The notes: generated by a model not told the origin, from the sequence alone. Shown: positions 48,664-59,892, numbered from the stretch's first letter. The stretch: DNA of 64,000 nucleotides from Acephala macrosclerotiorum (GCA_014904845.1 MU119212.1:496001-560000); one strand, 5' to 3'. A program made the numbers and translations.

Positions 48664-48954
48664 GTGTCTGTCGGAGAGGAGCGATATCTGGGTCAGGGAT
48701 GGAAGAGAAGTGGAGAAAAGGAGGGAAGGATTGGTGGTGGATGACGTTCAGATGTGCATAGTTTAATGAAGTGTATTCTATGATGGCATTTCCGCAAGGG
48801 TGGAGAATTCGGTCTTACTTATTTCTGTGTCTGAACTCTTCTGTTTCGTACGTTTCGTTTTGGTATCAAGTTCTAGGCTCCCAAGCATTTCCCTGTTCAT
48901 TTTGAGATTCAGCGCATTGGCGCGAGTCCAAATCGCTCTTGAATCCTAACCCAG

Positions 48955-49781
48955 TCATTGCTTTCTTGCCAGCTCTCTCTTATCCACGTCACTATCAGCT
49001 AGCCACATGCTAGCCTTCACAAGCTGCAAAATATTGATCGATTGCTTCAGAACCATGTCTAGAAAGCTAGCGAACGCCAGGCGTAGTGGCCAGGCAGGGT
49101 GAAGCTTATTGATTCGAGTCATTTCGAAAGCTCCCGCACTATGAGGGTTGTTGTTCGCGACCATCGCTGCCATTTGGGCGTATGTTTGAGGCTCTTCTGG
49201 AGCGGAAGTGAATGCCAAGAGGTATATCAAGGCGCAGAGCAGAAATGACATAATCTGTTATTTGTGTTAATCAAAAACTCAACCGTGATATAAGGGGTGG
49301 TCTATACCTTATCAGATTAGTACAGGTTCACAGCCAGCTCTTCTTTTTATTGACAATCTTATGGTTTTGCGATGCTCCCATGGATAGTGATGTATACATA
49401 TGCATGTAATGACTTGTAAAGTCTAAACAAATCAAGCCTTGGAAGACTATGGACCATCGCGGCCATGCTGACGATAGGAAGACGTGTAGACAGGCGGCTG
49501 TACAACGGTCGGTCACCATGTCGAGTACGGCACCAAATCTGCTCGCCTGATCAAGGCGGCAGGCTACATAGCCGTCGAGTGCATCGAGAAGACAGGAAAG
49601 ACCGTATGTGGCGGAGCAGCGGCAAGGGTGGATGGGCATGTAGTAAAGGGAAGCTATCGCGAGGATGATTCGGATGTAGCCTGAGGAATCATGAGTAGTA
49701 TGTCCAAATTTATTAGGGTTGTGAGTTACCGATAGTGTTTGGTCATAGTAAAAAGATATTCTCAGATGGTTTGTTGGCCAT
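48955..49781 (-). pseudogene. Decayed phosphatidylinositol synthase-like gene (CDP-alcohol phosphotransferase)
   Basis: Minus-strand exons start at 49781 (MANKPSENIFLL), join across a good 49-nt intron (49681-49729) to GYIRIILAIASLYYM, and run through a very well kept core (SCLLDALDGY, RFGAVLDMVTDRCTAACL, FQGLICLDFTSHYMHMY). A last exon (49251-48955) carries the C-terminal VLKQSINILQLVKAS of PI synthases. Three lesions: an in-frame TGA at 49743-49745 in exon 1; a frame break near 49330 with TAA at 49317-49319; and Cys for the invariant Arg of the CDP-alcohol motif DG-x2-A-R (TGC at 49559-49561). PI synthase is essential, so an intact copy should exist elsewhere. The high remaining identity suggests a recent duplicate. 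Confidence 0.75.
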
Positions 49782-51017
49782 ACTGGATGGTTGAGCGATT
49801 GACAGGCTTGGTGGATTTTTCGCAGCAGTCACCCGACTTCGGGTATTTGCGCTAGACATGATTCAATTGTTGGATATCAACGCATTCCACTTTGGTGTAT
49901 GCTCTCTGGCGAGGAAGTGTGAAAGCCTTGACTGCTGGTTCGAGGTACGCGAACAACCCTTAGCATCGGCCAGCACCACAGCAAGTCCGTACCTCGTACT
50001 GCACAGGGAGGGAAGTATCAATCTTGAACCAGACACTTCGAGGTTTGGCATGTCACTACAAACTGTCGGTCTCTTGTTGGGACACATGTACTGTACACAA
50101 TATCTAACTTCAAATAGAGTTCTATTCGGGGAAATGTGCCGAAAAGCTTGTCTCACGGCACGCTACTTCAGCGTCGGTTAAATGTAATCTTACTTAGGTA
50201 GGTACCATTGTCTCAATGCTATCAGCGCTCATAGGTAACAGGTTGATCAGTGAGCTGTTCAGGGACAAATTCGGATGTCGTTTCTATTCAGACTTTCATG
50301 TCGCGCATAACATTACGAGTTGTCCAGTCAGAAACCGTCCGGACAGACATCTGCATAAAGCCGCCAGCCTTGCAAACCCGAAGTTGACTCTCAGGTCATT
50401 GTGAATGGGGCGCAAGACTAGTTGGGTTACCTCCCTGCAGCTTCCAACTGAATAGACATTGACAATTGCTTGCTGTTGGTTACAGGCAAGTCGGCTTTGC
50501 CGAGATGCTTGGTGGCAAGTGCCAAGTCGTTTAACGGAATTTCGAGGCACCAAAAGTGAACAGAATTTCATTAAATTGATGGTTTTTGTTTTACTTCAGA
50601 ATTGATGACTATTTGACATGTCCTCGACCCCGTGGTTCAAGCTCTTGTTTTACAGACCGTTTGCTTGATGCTCGCCTTGAAGCTCGAAGCTGTTCGTTCA
50701 TGCCAGGGCTCTGAATATGGCACAGTTAGGCTTAATAGACCTTGCAACTGGCAAGATCATATGATAGGAGGAAAATCGTGTCAGTGGATAGAATGACTGC
50801 ATAGTATTGAAAAGAACTTCGGAGGCGGAGCGACTATCTCGGGAATGTACGAAGTAACATCGAGGATTGAGCAGGAGTCAAGCCCCAGAAAAAACGCTAG
50901 AGGATTCAAGATTTATAGACTGCCAAGTTCCATGCATCGGAGAAATTGTCTAGGACCACATCAGACGAATATTTCATAGTTTAATAATCTCTCGCAGCAC
51001 AGTTGCACTCTCAAGTC
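49782..51017. other. Intergenic region
   Basis: About 1.2 kb without a supported gene. Frames at 49858-50181 (+) and 49863-50156 (-) overlap on opposite strands and have no protein features. Confidence 0.45.
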
Positions 51018-51614
51018 ATGGTATCGATTCATTCAAGAACGCAGAAAATCAAAGAACGCCACTCTCTAGCCGAACGAACTCAGAAGAGGGGTATTGAGAT
51101 ACCTCCTTGCAGTCGTTGCCAGAAGCAAACTCTTCAGTGCATGGTGTTTTCTCGCTCTACTCGCTGTGGAGCATGTGTGAAGAGAGGGCTGAAGTGCGAT
51201 GTCGCCGGTCCTAGAGAAGAGGATTGGGCACGTTTGGATCAAGAACGATCTCGGCTTGCAGCGGAGGAAGAGGCTGCGTTTACGCAAGAGGAAGCTGCCT
51301 TTCATCGGCGGATGCGGATCAAGAGCTTGAGCGGTGTTTTGGAAAAGAAGGCTGGAGAAATGATTCGTCGAGGGCTGCAGAGTGTGGAGGAGTTGGAAGA
51401 CTTCGGAGAGAAGAGAACTGTCCAAGATCTTAAAGCACTTGGTGAAGAGATGGGATCATCGCTCAGTGAGGTTAATAGCAACGTCTTGCCGGCGTGTTTG
51501 ATGAGTAAATTTGACTTCAGGTCACTGTCCCCATTGCCGAATTCTTTCTGGGAAAGCTTGAAGATCACTGAAGGAGGCTGTGGATTAGTTTCAAGTGACC
51601 GAGATGATTGTTGA
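51018..51614 (+). CDS. Small Zn(II)2Cys6-type zinc-cluster protein
   Basis: Single exon, 198 aa. Cysteines at residues 31, 34, 41, 50, 53 and 60 are spaced C-x2-C-x6-C-x8-C-x2-C-x6-C, the fungal Zn2Cys6 spacing, preceded by a basic stretch and the phrase RGIEIPPCSRC. A charged, Glu/Arg-rich helical segment follows (residues ~68-150). There is no fungal transcription-factor middle domain, so it is far shorter than normal regulators (500-900 aa). Similar short proteins form large families in Leotiomycetes such as Sclerotinia and Botrytis relatives; their role is unknown, and some may derive from mobile or retroposed copies. It lies between two degenerate genes. Confidence 0.6.
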   Translation: MVSIHSRTQKIKERHSLAERTQKRGIEIPPCSRCQKQTLQCMVFSRSTRCGACVKRGLKCDVAGPREEDWARLDQERSRLAAEEEAAFTQEEAAFHRRMRIKSLSGVLEKKAGEMIRRGLQSVEELEDFGEKRTVQDLKALGEEMGSSLSEVNSNVLPACLMSKFDFRSLSPLPNSFWESLKITEGGCGLVSSDRDDC

Positions 51615-51880
51615 AGTAAGAGAACCCCTCCAATAGATTTAATTTCAGCCCTGACAGTTCACGGAGAATATTGTGCAGAATTAGTACACGGTGCCAATTG
51701 CAGAGAATGAGAGTCTCAAAATAGGAGTTTTCTTAAGGCACACTAGTCCTCGAATCCTCGAAATACTTCTCCCGACCACTTACTTTGCTTAGGTCTGAAT
51801 CGCAGAATTTTCTCTCCATCTCTTTCCTCTCCCCTTTAGACTTCGTACCCGCGCTTTCAGCATCTTACAATGCAGTAGGA

Positions 51881-52637
51881 TCACTGAAATGCACAACATG
51901 TTGGGTACTGGATTCCACGATTTGCATCGTTCGCACACTGCGATCTAGGATCGAAACTAAGAGTTGCCATCATCTCGCCGCTGTCGTAGATATTGTTGTA
52001 GCCTCCATAACCAGCGCAGTCATCCAGCGATGTCACACAATAGCTGTAGCAGACGCTTGGGTCAAGGTAGAGGTCAAACGCCAAGTAGTTGACAAAAATT
52101 ACAACGAAGACACCGCAGCCGGCAGCGCCACCGTTTGGCAACTCCTTCTTGGCATTAGTATGTTTCTAATATAGAGAAAAAACAGGAAGGGGTGTTTACC
52201 GAGTCGATACCAATCAGTTCAAGAAGGATACTTGTTGTAGCGCCCATATAATATGCGGCGCTCTGTATGTAGCAGAGCTGGTTGTAATAACTTTCGACTA
52301 TGTTGCTCCAGAGTCGAGTGCTCCAGGAGTAGCAGACCAACTGGTCATTCTCAGCCCCTTGGCGACTGAGGAGAGCTCTTGCCGGGGTTGGGGAGGTGAG
52401 ATTCCAGCCCTGAGCAGCAGGCAAAGGCTGGGTTGCTGCCATCACATCTTCGCTTGAGTGTACATATTCTGATTTTACTCCATCCATGAGGACCAAGACT
52501 TTGCCGGGCAAAACTGGGGAAGCAGCTCTTCCGACTTTGGTGTCGAGGGTCAGGTGGCCGGGAGAGACTGGCGAAGCGATGCTCTAGACTAGGAGGTAGG
52601 CGGCCCACGCAACGAGAGCAGTTGGAGAGAGATGCAT
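51881..52637 (-). pseudogene. Secreted Cys-containing protein with a stop codon in its signal peptide
   Basis: Two exons on the minus strand: 52637-52200 and 52147-51881, with a consensus intron (GTAAAC, ACTAAT branch point, AAG). The first 22 codons form a textbook signal peptide (MHLSPTALVAWAAYLLV-x-SIAS), but codon 18 is TAG (52584-52586); CAG (Gln) would restore continuity of the type seen in neighbours. The remainder, about 215 codons, is open, with YSWSTRLWSNIVESYYNQLC in exon 1 and eight Cys in exon 2 (CYSYCVTSLDDC, CC near the end). No known family. It may be a recent loss, a polymorphic null allele or a base-call error; an internal start would remove the secretion signal. Confidence 0.55.
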
Positions 52638-53803
52638 GATCAGTGGATTTGATGAAGCACGGTAATGAGGTAGTGCTGAAGGTAGCTTTATGTGCAAGTT
52701 GGTGATGAAGTATATATCACAGCCTTTACAACATGAGGTGAGAGACTGACCTGGTGGATCTGAGGCTGCTCATATCGATCATCTCGATCCATATGTGATC
52801 GCATCTGTGCCTGGCGGTGCTGGTTCACTGGAAAAGTTGTCATTGACCACTCAAATGGTCCTCGGAACCAATATTACAGGCTTCAGCTTGAGGATGGTAC
52901 GATTTGTGTGATGTTCACCTTACCGAAGTTTTTCGTTTTTGAGTGAGAGTTGCTTCGGCGAGGCGCTATCTCAGAATTCATCGTGACAGCCAGTCTCCCC
53001 TGACCGCTCGCTTATGAGACTAGTCTGATATTGCCCACCATTGCTTCACTTCACGAAAAAAATCATGACTTCTCCTTTCAAAATGGAAAACAATTAAAAT
53101 AATTCCTGGTTCAGACGCTCCAAATGTTGTGGCTCACGTTATTCGAGAACAATCCGTAATTCCGCTCCTGTACTCAGAATATTATTACGCGTGGTATACG
53201 ATAACTGGGTGAGGCGAAATTGTTTATTTCGTTGTGAGATCTGGGTCTAACAAGTCGGCTCTCTGCATAACAAGGGAAAATAATCGCAGCGCTTTGATCC
53301 CTGGTACTGTGCCTCATTAAGGCCCCCTCACGCTGTCATGACTGCACGGCACCCAAAAGCCGATACTCTTTGCTCTCGATCCGAACATCATGTACGAAAT
53401 CAATAAAGACATTCCTGGGGTTCTGGGTCCCGACTACCGCCTGCACAATATACCCTTGGAGTATATATATGGGAAGGAGGCTTGCGGTGCCGTATACGTA
53501 TTGCCTTTCCGCATGCGTACAGTACTGCAGCTGGGCACGCAAACTGCTCACTTTCGGATTTTGCAGCGAGTGATTCTTTAATGTTGACTCGACGCACGAT
53601 TTTCACCTTTTCTCTTCCAGTACAGACGTTGATTTCGTGTTTTGAAATTTTGGTACCCCAGATAATCACATTCAAGTAAAGCACATCCCCAAGTCTAGAA
53701 GGAAAAGAACTAAATTACACGAAGACAACCCTTTTACCAACCCCTTTATCCTCATCCACCTTCTTTCCCACCTTTTTGCTCCCCATTCCAATGCCCCGCA
53801 ACT
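52638..53803. other. Intergenic region
   Basis: About 1.17 kb. It is AT-rich around 53040-53110. Short frames near 53340-53690 occur on both strands at once and are not supported. Confidence 0.45.
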
Positions 53804-54733
53804 TCAGGCCTTCTTTCTCCACCCAAACAATCTCTGCAATCCACTTTGTGGCGGCCTCTCCACACCCTCCTCCTTCTCTTTCGCGTCGTCAAACCAACTC
53901 TTAAACCCAGCCATGCTCACGCGCAGAGGAGCTGTTGGTCGAGTTTGGGCTTCAAGTCCAGGTTGAGATTGCTTGTTGCTGTGTTTGAGCCCATTTCCGT
54001 GGCCTGAGAGTGTCTGGTCAGTACTGTATCCGTATTTTCCGCCTTGATGATAAAGAAAGGAGTGCCTGATTGCAGACTTACCTTTCCAAGCCCCCTGCCA
54101 TTTCTTCTTCATCTCATCCTCCTTCCCACTTTTCTCATCTCCGTGATCATTCCCGTTCTTCTCTTTCTTTGCGTTGGTATCTGTCTTGTCCCCTTGCTCC
54201 ATCAACATGCTCTCTTTCCACTCATCACTTTCCTCGACCTCATCATTCTTCACATCCTCCTCCTTCGAGCTCCAAGGTATAGCTGAGCGCAGGAACCCAA
54301 AAGTCCTCCTCTTCTTATTCCCACCCACAGCCCCCCCCTTAAAGATACTCAGCTCGGCCGCCGTTGGTTCCTTACCACCCACTTCTCCCCCATCCGTCCC
54401 ATTGTTAAATGCACTTTCCGGATGGCTCAAAATATTCCAAATCGTGAATGAGAATGGCTTAGTGGTGGCTGTGCTCGCAGTCGCTGAAGAGGATTGATCT
54501 TTCTTGGATTTCGATTTGGATTTTTGATTATGGGAGGGAAAGAGATTGTGGTATTGAGCTCCAGAAGAGGGGAGGAGGGAGCGAAAGTGTGAGGGGAAAT
54601 GGATGGAGGCTCGGCGGAATGTTATGCTGCGGTGGGTGATGTGGGTATTGGGGAGGGCGTGGGGGAGGGCTGTTATTAGGGTGAAGGTGGTGAGGGTGGC
54701 GAGGAGGAGGGTGAAGAGGTGGGTGGATTGCAT
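53804..54733 (-). CDS. Secreted or vesicular Lys/Ser-rich protein of unknown function
   Basis: Likely two exons on the minus strand: 54733-54082 and 54003-53804; 283 aa. The 78-nt intron has a perfect GTAAGT donor, a TACTGAC branch point and a CAG acceptor, and is in frame, so the unspliced frame is also open (309 aa). A signal peptide (~1-24: MQSTHLFTLLLATLTTFTL, cleavage near ITALP) precedes a basic Ser/Lys stretch (KSKSKSKKDQ), a segment with TKPFSFTIWNILSHPESAF, and an acidic/Lys charged region. The C-terminus is LQRLFGWRKKA. No cysteines in the mature part and no known domain. The in-frame ATG 195 nt upstream was rejected because it buries the signal peptide. Confidence 0.62.
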   Translation of the reverse strand: MQSTHLFTLLLATLTTFTLITALPHALPNTHITHRSITFRRASIHFPSHFRSLLPSSGAQYHNLFPSHNQKSKSKSKKDQSSSATASTATTKPFSFTIWNILSHPESAFNNGTDGGEVGGKEPTAAELSIFKGGAVGGNKKRRTFGFLRSAIPWSSKEEDVKNDEVEESDEWKESMLMEQGDKTDTNAKKEKNGNDHGDEKSGKEDEMKKKWQGAWKGKSAIRHSFLYHQGGKYGYSTDQTLSGHGNGLKHSNKQSQPGLEAQTRPTAPLRVSMAGFKSWFDDAKEKEEGVERPPQSGLQRLFGWRKKA

Positions 54734-55019
54734 CGTGATGGTGCTAGTCGGCGCTGGCGGTAAGCACAGATTGGATATCGAATGCCAGAGGTTGGGCTTG
54801 TCGGAGGGAGACAGAGGGTTGGGAGGCGCGTTGAATATTAGGGCATGATGGAGGCGCGTGGGAATGTGAGGCGTTTTGTGGTTGCATTCCAACGCGGGTA
54901 CCTCCCAATGTCGACGAAGACCAGCCAATTACATCCTAAGTCGAGCACGAAGACCGGAAGACTTTTCAAATGAAGTCTTGTTCTTGTTCTTTCATGCTCT
55001 TGAATTTTCTGTGTTGGGC

Positions 55020-55066
55020 AAGTGATGCTCATCAAGTGATGCTCATCAAGTGATGCTCGTCAAGTG
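55020..55066. repeat. 14-bp tandem repeat, about 3.3 copies
   Basis: The unit AAGTGATGCTCATC occurs twice exactly, then once with one change (CGTC), then partly. It lies between the ends of two minus-strand genes, upstream of the secreted protein and downstream of the P450. Confidence 0.85.
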
Positions 55067-55175
55067 AACTTGAATGGTGTTCGACCCCCCTTCCGCAAGC
55101 GAGTCTCTCAGCCAGGTAAACAAAATTTCCACCAGCATGTTCCCATAAATCATCAATCATATCTCCTTCATTATC

Positions 55176-56794
55176 TCATCTCTTCTCACCCCTCACAAAC
55201 ACCCTCCCCTTAAAGTTCATCTGCTTAACAAACCACCTATTCAAACATTGTAGCTCGTCCCCTTCTCCCCTCCCCTCACAACCAACCAACTCAAAATCAA
55301 ATCCCCTCACTAATTGCGGAATTAATTTACTTATCTCAAGCAACGAAATATTCTTCCCAATACAAGTCCTACTCCCCATCCCAAAACCTAGACTATACTT
55401 CTCAACCTCCGCTCCCCTCCCTTGCTCCTCAAATTCTAGCCATCTTTCCGGTCTCCACAATTCCGCGTCAGAACCGAAGACGGTAGGGTTGCGATGGGCT
55501 ACCCATGAGTTGATACCTACGGTTGAGCCGGGAGGGAAGAAATGAGAGGCGATGGTTACGCCTTCCGAGGGGACGACGCGCGGCATGGGGAACCCGGTTG
55601 CGGAGTGGACTCTGAGGGCTTCTTTGATTACGGCTTGCAGGTAGGGGAGGGTCTGTGCTTCTTTGAAGGTTATTGGGTTTGAGATATTCCCTTCTTTTTC
55701 TGCGAGATCGATCTCTTCTCTTAGCTTGTTGAAAGTGTTTGGATATTTGACGAGATTGTACAAGATGGCGGAAAGAGTGATTGCAGTCGTGTCTGAGCCG
55801 GCCGCGATGTTCGATTGACACATCGTAATAAGATCTGTTTTGGTCATTTTCCCTGGATCCGCTTCGTGGGCTAGAAGGATCTTGGTCATGATATCTGGTG
55901 GTCCTTCTCCGTCTTTATTTTCCGGATCTTTGAGTTCCCGTTGTCGATTTTCGATTTGGCGTAATGTGTAATTATATACGTATCCAGGACCTCCTGTCGT
56001 CGGCAGACGGGGGTAAAGATACTTGTGAATCCAAGGAAAGATTCCTACGAATGTGGAATATGAGCCTCGTCGATCGATTGCGTTGAATACTCCTTCTTTA
56101 TCTTCACCCATATCTAAGAACCCAAATCGAGAGCCGAATGTTATTTCTCCGATGACATCGAAGGCGTAGCATTGTAGCCAGTGTTGAAGGTCGATTACTT
56201 GGCGTGAGGAGGCGAGAGAGTGGAGGCGGGATGTTAGGAGGGTAGAGCAGCTGTTTACGAAAGGTTCGTAAGTAATCAGGGCGGACATGCTGTAAAAGGA
56301 AGAGAATTTTCGACGTTGGGTAGAGTGTCGGTGGGGATCGAGGTCGGAGAAGAGAGAGGCTCGATTTGGGTCTGGGGGCATCCAAGCCCAGTACCATTGT
56401 GCCTGTTCTCAATCAGCAAGCTGTCTATTGATGCCCAACTGCAGGCTTTCTCATTAAAGTTGCCAGATATGAAGATCAAAACACAAACCTTAACAAATCC
56501 CTTCCCCAACCCATAAATAACCTTTGCTCCCTCCACATCATCAACACTATACTCGCCGGGAGCAATCCTTACCACCGCTCCATACTTTTTATGCAACTCG
56601 ACATTCGTCCTCTCGAAATCTCCTTTGTATATAGCGAAGAAGTACCACCATCTTGCGAATCGGGCGAAGAAAGGTCCCGGTATGGAACGAAGGGGATCAA
56701 GGATGTAGTTGTTGAGGAAGACGTAGAGGATGATTACCCCGCAGATGAGAAGAGTGAGGGTTGTGGGGGTGAGGGAGGTGAGTGTGGATATCAT
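55176..56794 (-). CDS. Cytochrome P450 monooxygenase (pisatin demethylase/benzoate hydroxylase-like)
   Basis: Two exons on the minus strand, 56794-56489 and 56402-55176; 510 aa. An N-terminal membrane anchor (TLTLLICGVIILYVFLNNYIL) and Pro-rich hinge (LRSIPGPFFARF) place it on the ER face. The I-helix oxygen motif is AAGSDTT. The K-helix ExxR is EALRVH. The PERF-like segment is WRPERWLEF. The heme loop FGMGSRTCIGKN holds the thiolate Cys. The block AHRNPTVFGSDAELWRPERW is typical of clans around pisatin demethylase (CYP57) and related families that detoxify phenolics. No backbone biosynthetic gene is nearby, so detoxification or nutrient use is likelier than metabolite synthesis; this is inference. 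Confidence 0.92.
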
Positions 56795-57379
56795 TTTGGA
56801 AGATGGAGGAAAAGAGTAAAGGAGGACATTGAGAATGGAGGAGAGAGGAGAGAGGAATTGTCCTCGAATATAGATGCACCCACATCCCGTGGACGAGGTC
56901 TCACTTTAGCCTTGTTGGTGACGTTTAGTGACATTAGAGCGGGGTTGTTCCGTGTTAAGTCTTCGGCCGCCAGAGTAAACTTCGCCAAACCATGCAAATG
57001 AAGTCCCAATCAACCACTCAGCTCGAGTATTGAAAAGCAGGTCTTACTCAAAAAAACTAGCTCAGATCAATATGACATAAGCCGAACATGGTTGCGGGGA
57101 AACAGCGGTCGGAAACGGACGTGGGAAGAGCGAGGCAGCGAAACATGGAAGAGATGCCGACTTTTGTCCACAAGGTCGTCCGACAAATCCGACTTTTAAC
57201 ATCGGTATGTTGAAACAGCAGCATGATATGAGCCAGATGGAGGAAGAGAACGCCTTGAATGCTAAGAAAGGTGTCTAGCGCGTACACATAGACATGCTCA
57301 TATGAAGTTTATTTTCATCCTTCCCGGACTCGGTATCCCTTCCTGAACTCCTCGCTGATCCAAAATATTGTTCAAATAC
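56795..57379. other. Intergenic between P450 and sugar transporter
   Basis: The P450 promoter region and the transporter 3' end. No gene seen; the plus-strand frame 56591-57001 is the shadow of P450 exon 1. Confidence 0.45.
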
Positions 57380-59892
57380 TCAAAAATTCATGCGTGCTCG
57401 ACTGGCATATTTCTCGTTGGGAGACGAAGGGCTTGAGGGAGATGCAGGTAGGTGAACTTCCTGCATATCTGGAGGTAACTCGATTCCTCTCAGCTGTGCT
57501 CGAGCTCTGTCGATTTCACCAAGTCGATCGACTTGAGCTTGTCCTGTTGGCCAGTCGAAGTGATACAGGGGCTCGAGAGGTGGCCCCTTTTTCATGAAGA
57601 TGTACCGCCTCACCCACCATCTGCAGAGTGTCAGCGCGCATCGAGATAAAGTACACTGGGAAGACGCACGGTAAAGCTTTCGTCATCTGGTAATGCATAT
57701 GCTTCCGTGTCGGCACAGCAAACACATAATCGAGCTCTTCGAGAGTGCGTTGCTTCGTTTCAGGGACCCAGAGAAAGATCATGCAAAAGGCTAATACGTT
57801 GAGTCCAGCATAGAATGCGAAGGCACCCTGATAATTACATCAATACAGCGTTGTATCTTTGGCATGCAGAGAACTTACCACAATGCCCATAGCATCCAAC
57901 ATTCTCGGCAATGTGATACCAAGGACGGCAGCCCAGAACAAATTCGTTGCCACGGCCCAACCCATGCCCACCTCACGATGAGAAAGAGGAAAAACCTCCG
58001 CTGAATATGTAAACGGTACCGGTCCTTCTCCCGGACTGTAGAATGCTCCGAATACGTATATGAAAAAGGCCATGAGTCCAACATGCAAGCCTTTGCTGCT
58101 TTGTGGGATGAGCGAACACAAAGCAACGGCAAGCAGACTCCACGCCATATTCGGAAATGTGAAGAGTAACAAGCTTCGACGTCCGTAGGTATCGATGGTC
58201 CAGATAGCTGGCCAGGCGAAAATGAAGTTCGTAAGTCCAAAGCCCTACGTCAAGTCAGCATTTTCTCCGTATACGGAAATGAAGAGATAGGGAGAATTAC
58301 AAACGAAGCCCAAAGAGCCTGAAACTGACTCGTCCCAGCCCTAACGAACACATTCGACGAATAAAACGCAATAACATTGATTCCACACATCTGCTGCGCC
58401 ATCATAACTGTGAAAGCAGCTAGTGTAGCTCTTCTCAACCTGGGAATAGTAAACAACTCAATGAACCTCTTCATGTACGTATGCTGCCCAATAATCTCCG
58501 CTTCAAGCTCCAGTTGGGCATGGATATAGTATAGATCTCTCGCTGCTTGGATAGGGTTGTTTCGTAGTTGGAGAAGCGATTTGTAGGCGTCTTGGTAGAG
58601 CCCTTTCTTCATATACCAGCGGGGCGATTCTGGGCAGAAGTAGACGCCGAGGACGAGAGGAACGGCGGGGATGAAGGCGGAGCCGAGTTGGAGGCGCCAG
58701 GAGATCTGGGGGATTTTGGCGACGACGAGGTTTGCTCCGAAGCCGAGGAAGATTCCGAAGGCATTCCACATTTGCCAGGACATTACCACTAAAAGAATAT
58801 GTCAGCTGGTCGTGCGACAAATCTTCTGAGTTGAATCTCCTTCTTCGAGGATGGACTTTGGAAAGCATGGTCGCGCAATTGATTGTCTAAACTCGAACAT
58901 CAACTTAGAATTCCGCGCGGGGCGGAGAGGAAAACGACCCGACTTCAGTGGACTTTCCCCTTCTTCCACAAGATGAAAAAGGCTCCTTACAAGCTCCTCT
59001 TACACTCGCTGGACTGTTTTCCGCCGCATATATTGGAATCGTCGATGCCTTCGCACCCATCCCAAATCCCAACAGTATCCGACAAACAAGCAATTGCTGC
59101 CATGTCTGCGTGAACGCTGAGCCTAGAACCGACCACAAACAGAAGTTTCCGGAGATGAATATAGCCCCTCTTCGTCCAAGATACTTGTTCAGCGGGTCAG
59201 ACAGCCAGCATCCGAGGAAAGCTGAGCCGATGTAGGGAGCTGCGTTGATGAGGCCGACGAGGAAGGAATCGCGGGTGGAGTTGGAAGCTATTCCGAAGGC
59301 TTCGGGAAACGTAAGGTTTGCACCATTGGATCCTGGTGAGTAGAATGTCAGTTTTGTTTTTGGATTCTTTTTCCTGCACAATGTCCCAAGTTCATTCCAA
59401 CAATTCTGAGAAGAAAACGTACCAGTCTGATCCCAACCCTGAACGGCCGCTCCAATAGAACAACTGATAATAGTCAAATAAAGACTAAACGGCTGCCTCC
59501 ACTACACATACCGTCAGCACCGTCTCCCCCAACGTCAGAGATTCGTCATGCAGAAGATTCTCAGCTTGCCTTATGCAACACCTCATCCCTCAACGCCTCA
59601 ACCTCTGGCTCATCCAACGCCTCCTCACCAACAATATCCTCATAATTCTCCGGATCCCTCGCAACCAGCGCGCCTTTCCTCAGTAAAGGCAGAGCATCTA
59701 CCAATCCACGTCTATGAGCGAAGTCTTCGACGTCTCGGAGGAGGGTTTCGGGTGGGATGCCGTAGAGGGGATTTTGGATTCTGTTTGCGCTCTTGTCAGA
59801 ATCTGTAAATGGCGCCATAAATTCGAGAGAAGAGAGACTTACCGGCCTTCGAGATTCAGATTCAAGTTCACCTGCTCGGGGCGCGACTCCAT
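57380..59892 (-). CDS. MFS sugar-type transporter, first copy
   Basis: Eight exons on the minus strand: 59892-59843, 59780-59570, 59501-59423, 59332-58991, 58788-58301, 58244-57879, 57827-57670, 57620-57380; 644 aa, with the start uncertain. A ~95-residue soluble N-terminus ([20 protein letters not shown]) precedes twelve helices. Sugar-porter marks are [53 protein letters not shown] and [16 protein letters not shown]. It resembles fungal quinate/hexose-type carriers with a long N-terminus; the substrate is not predictable. The intron after HK (59502-59569) uses a GC donor (GCAAGC). A further upstream exon is possible, because the sequence before MESRPEQ stays open (SEDEKFRG). Confidence 0.85.
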
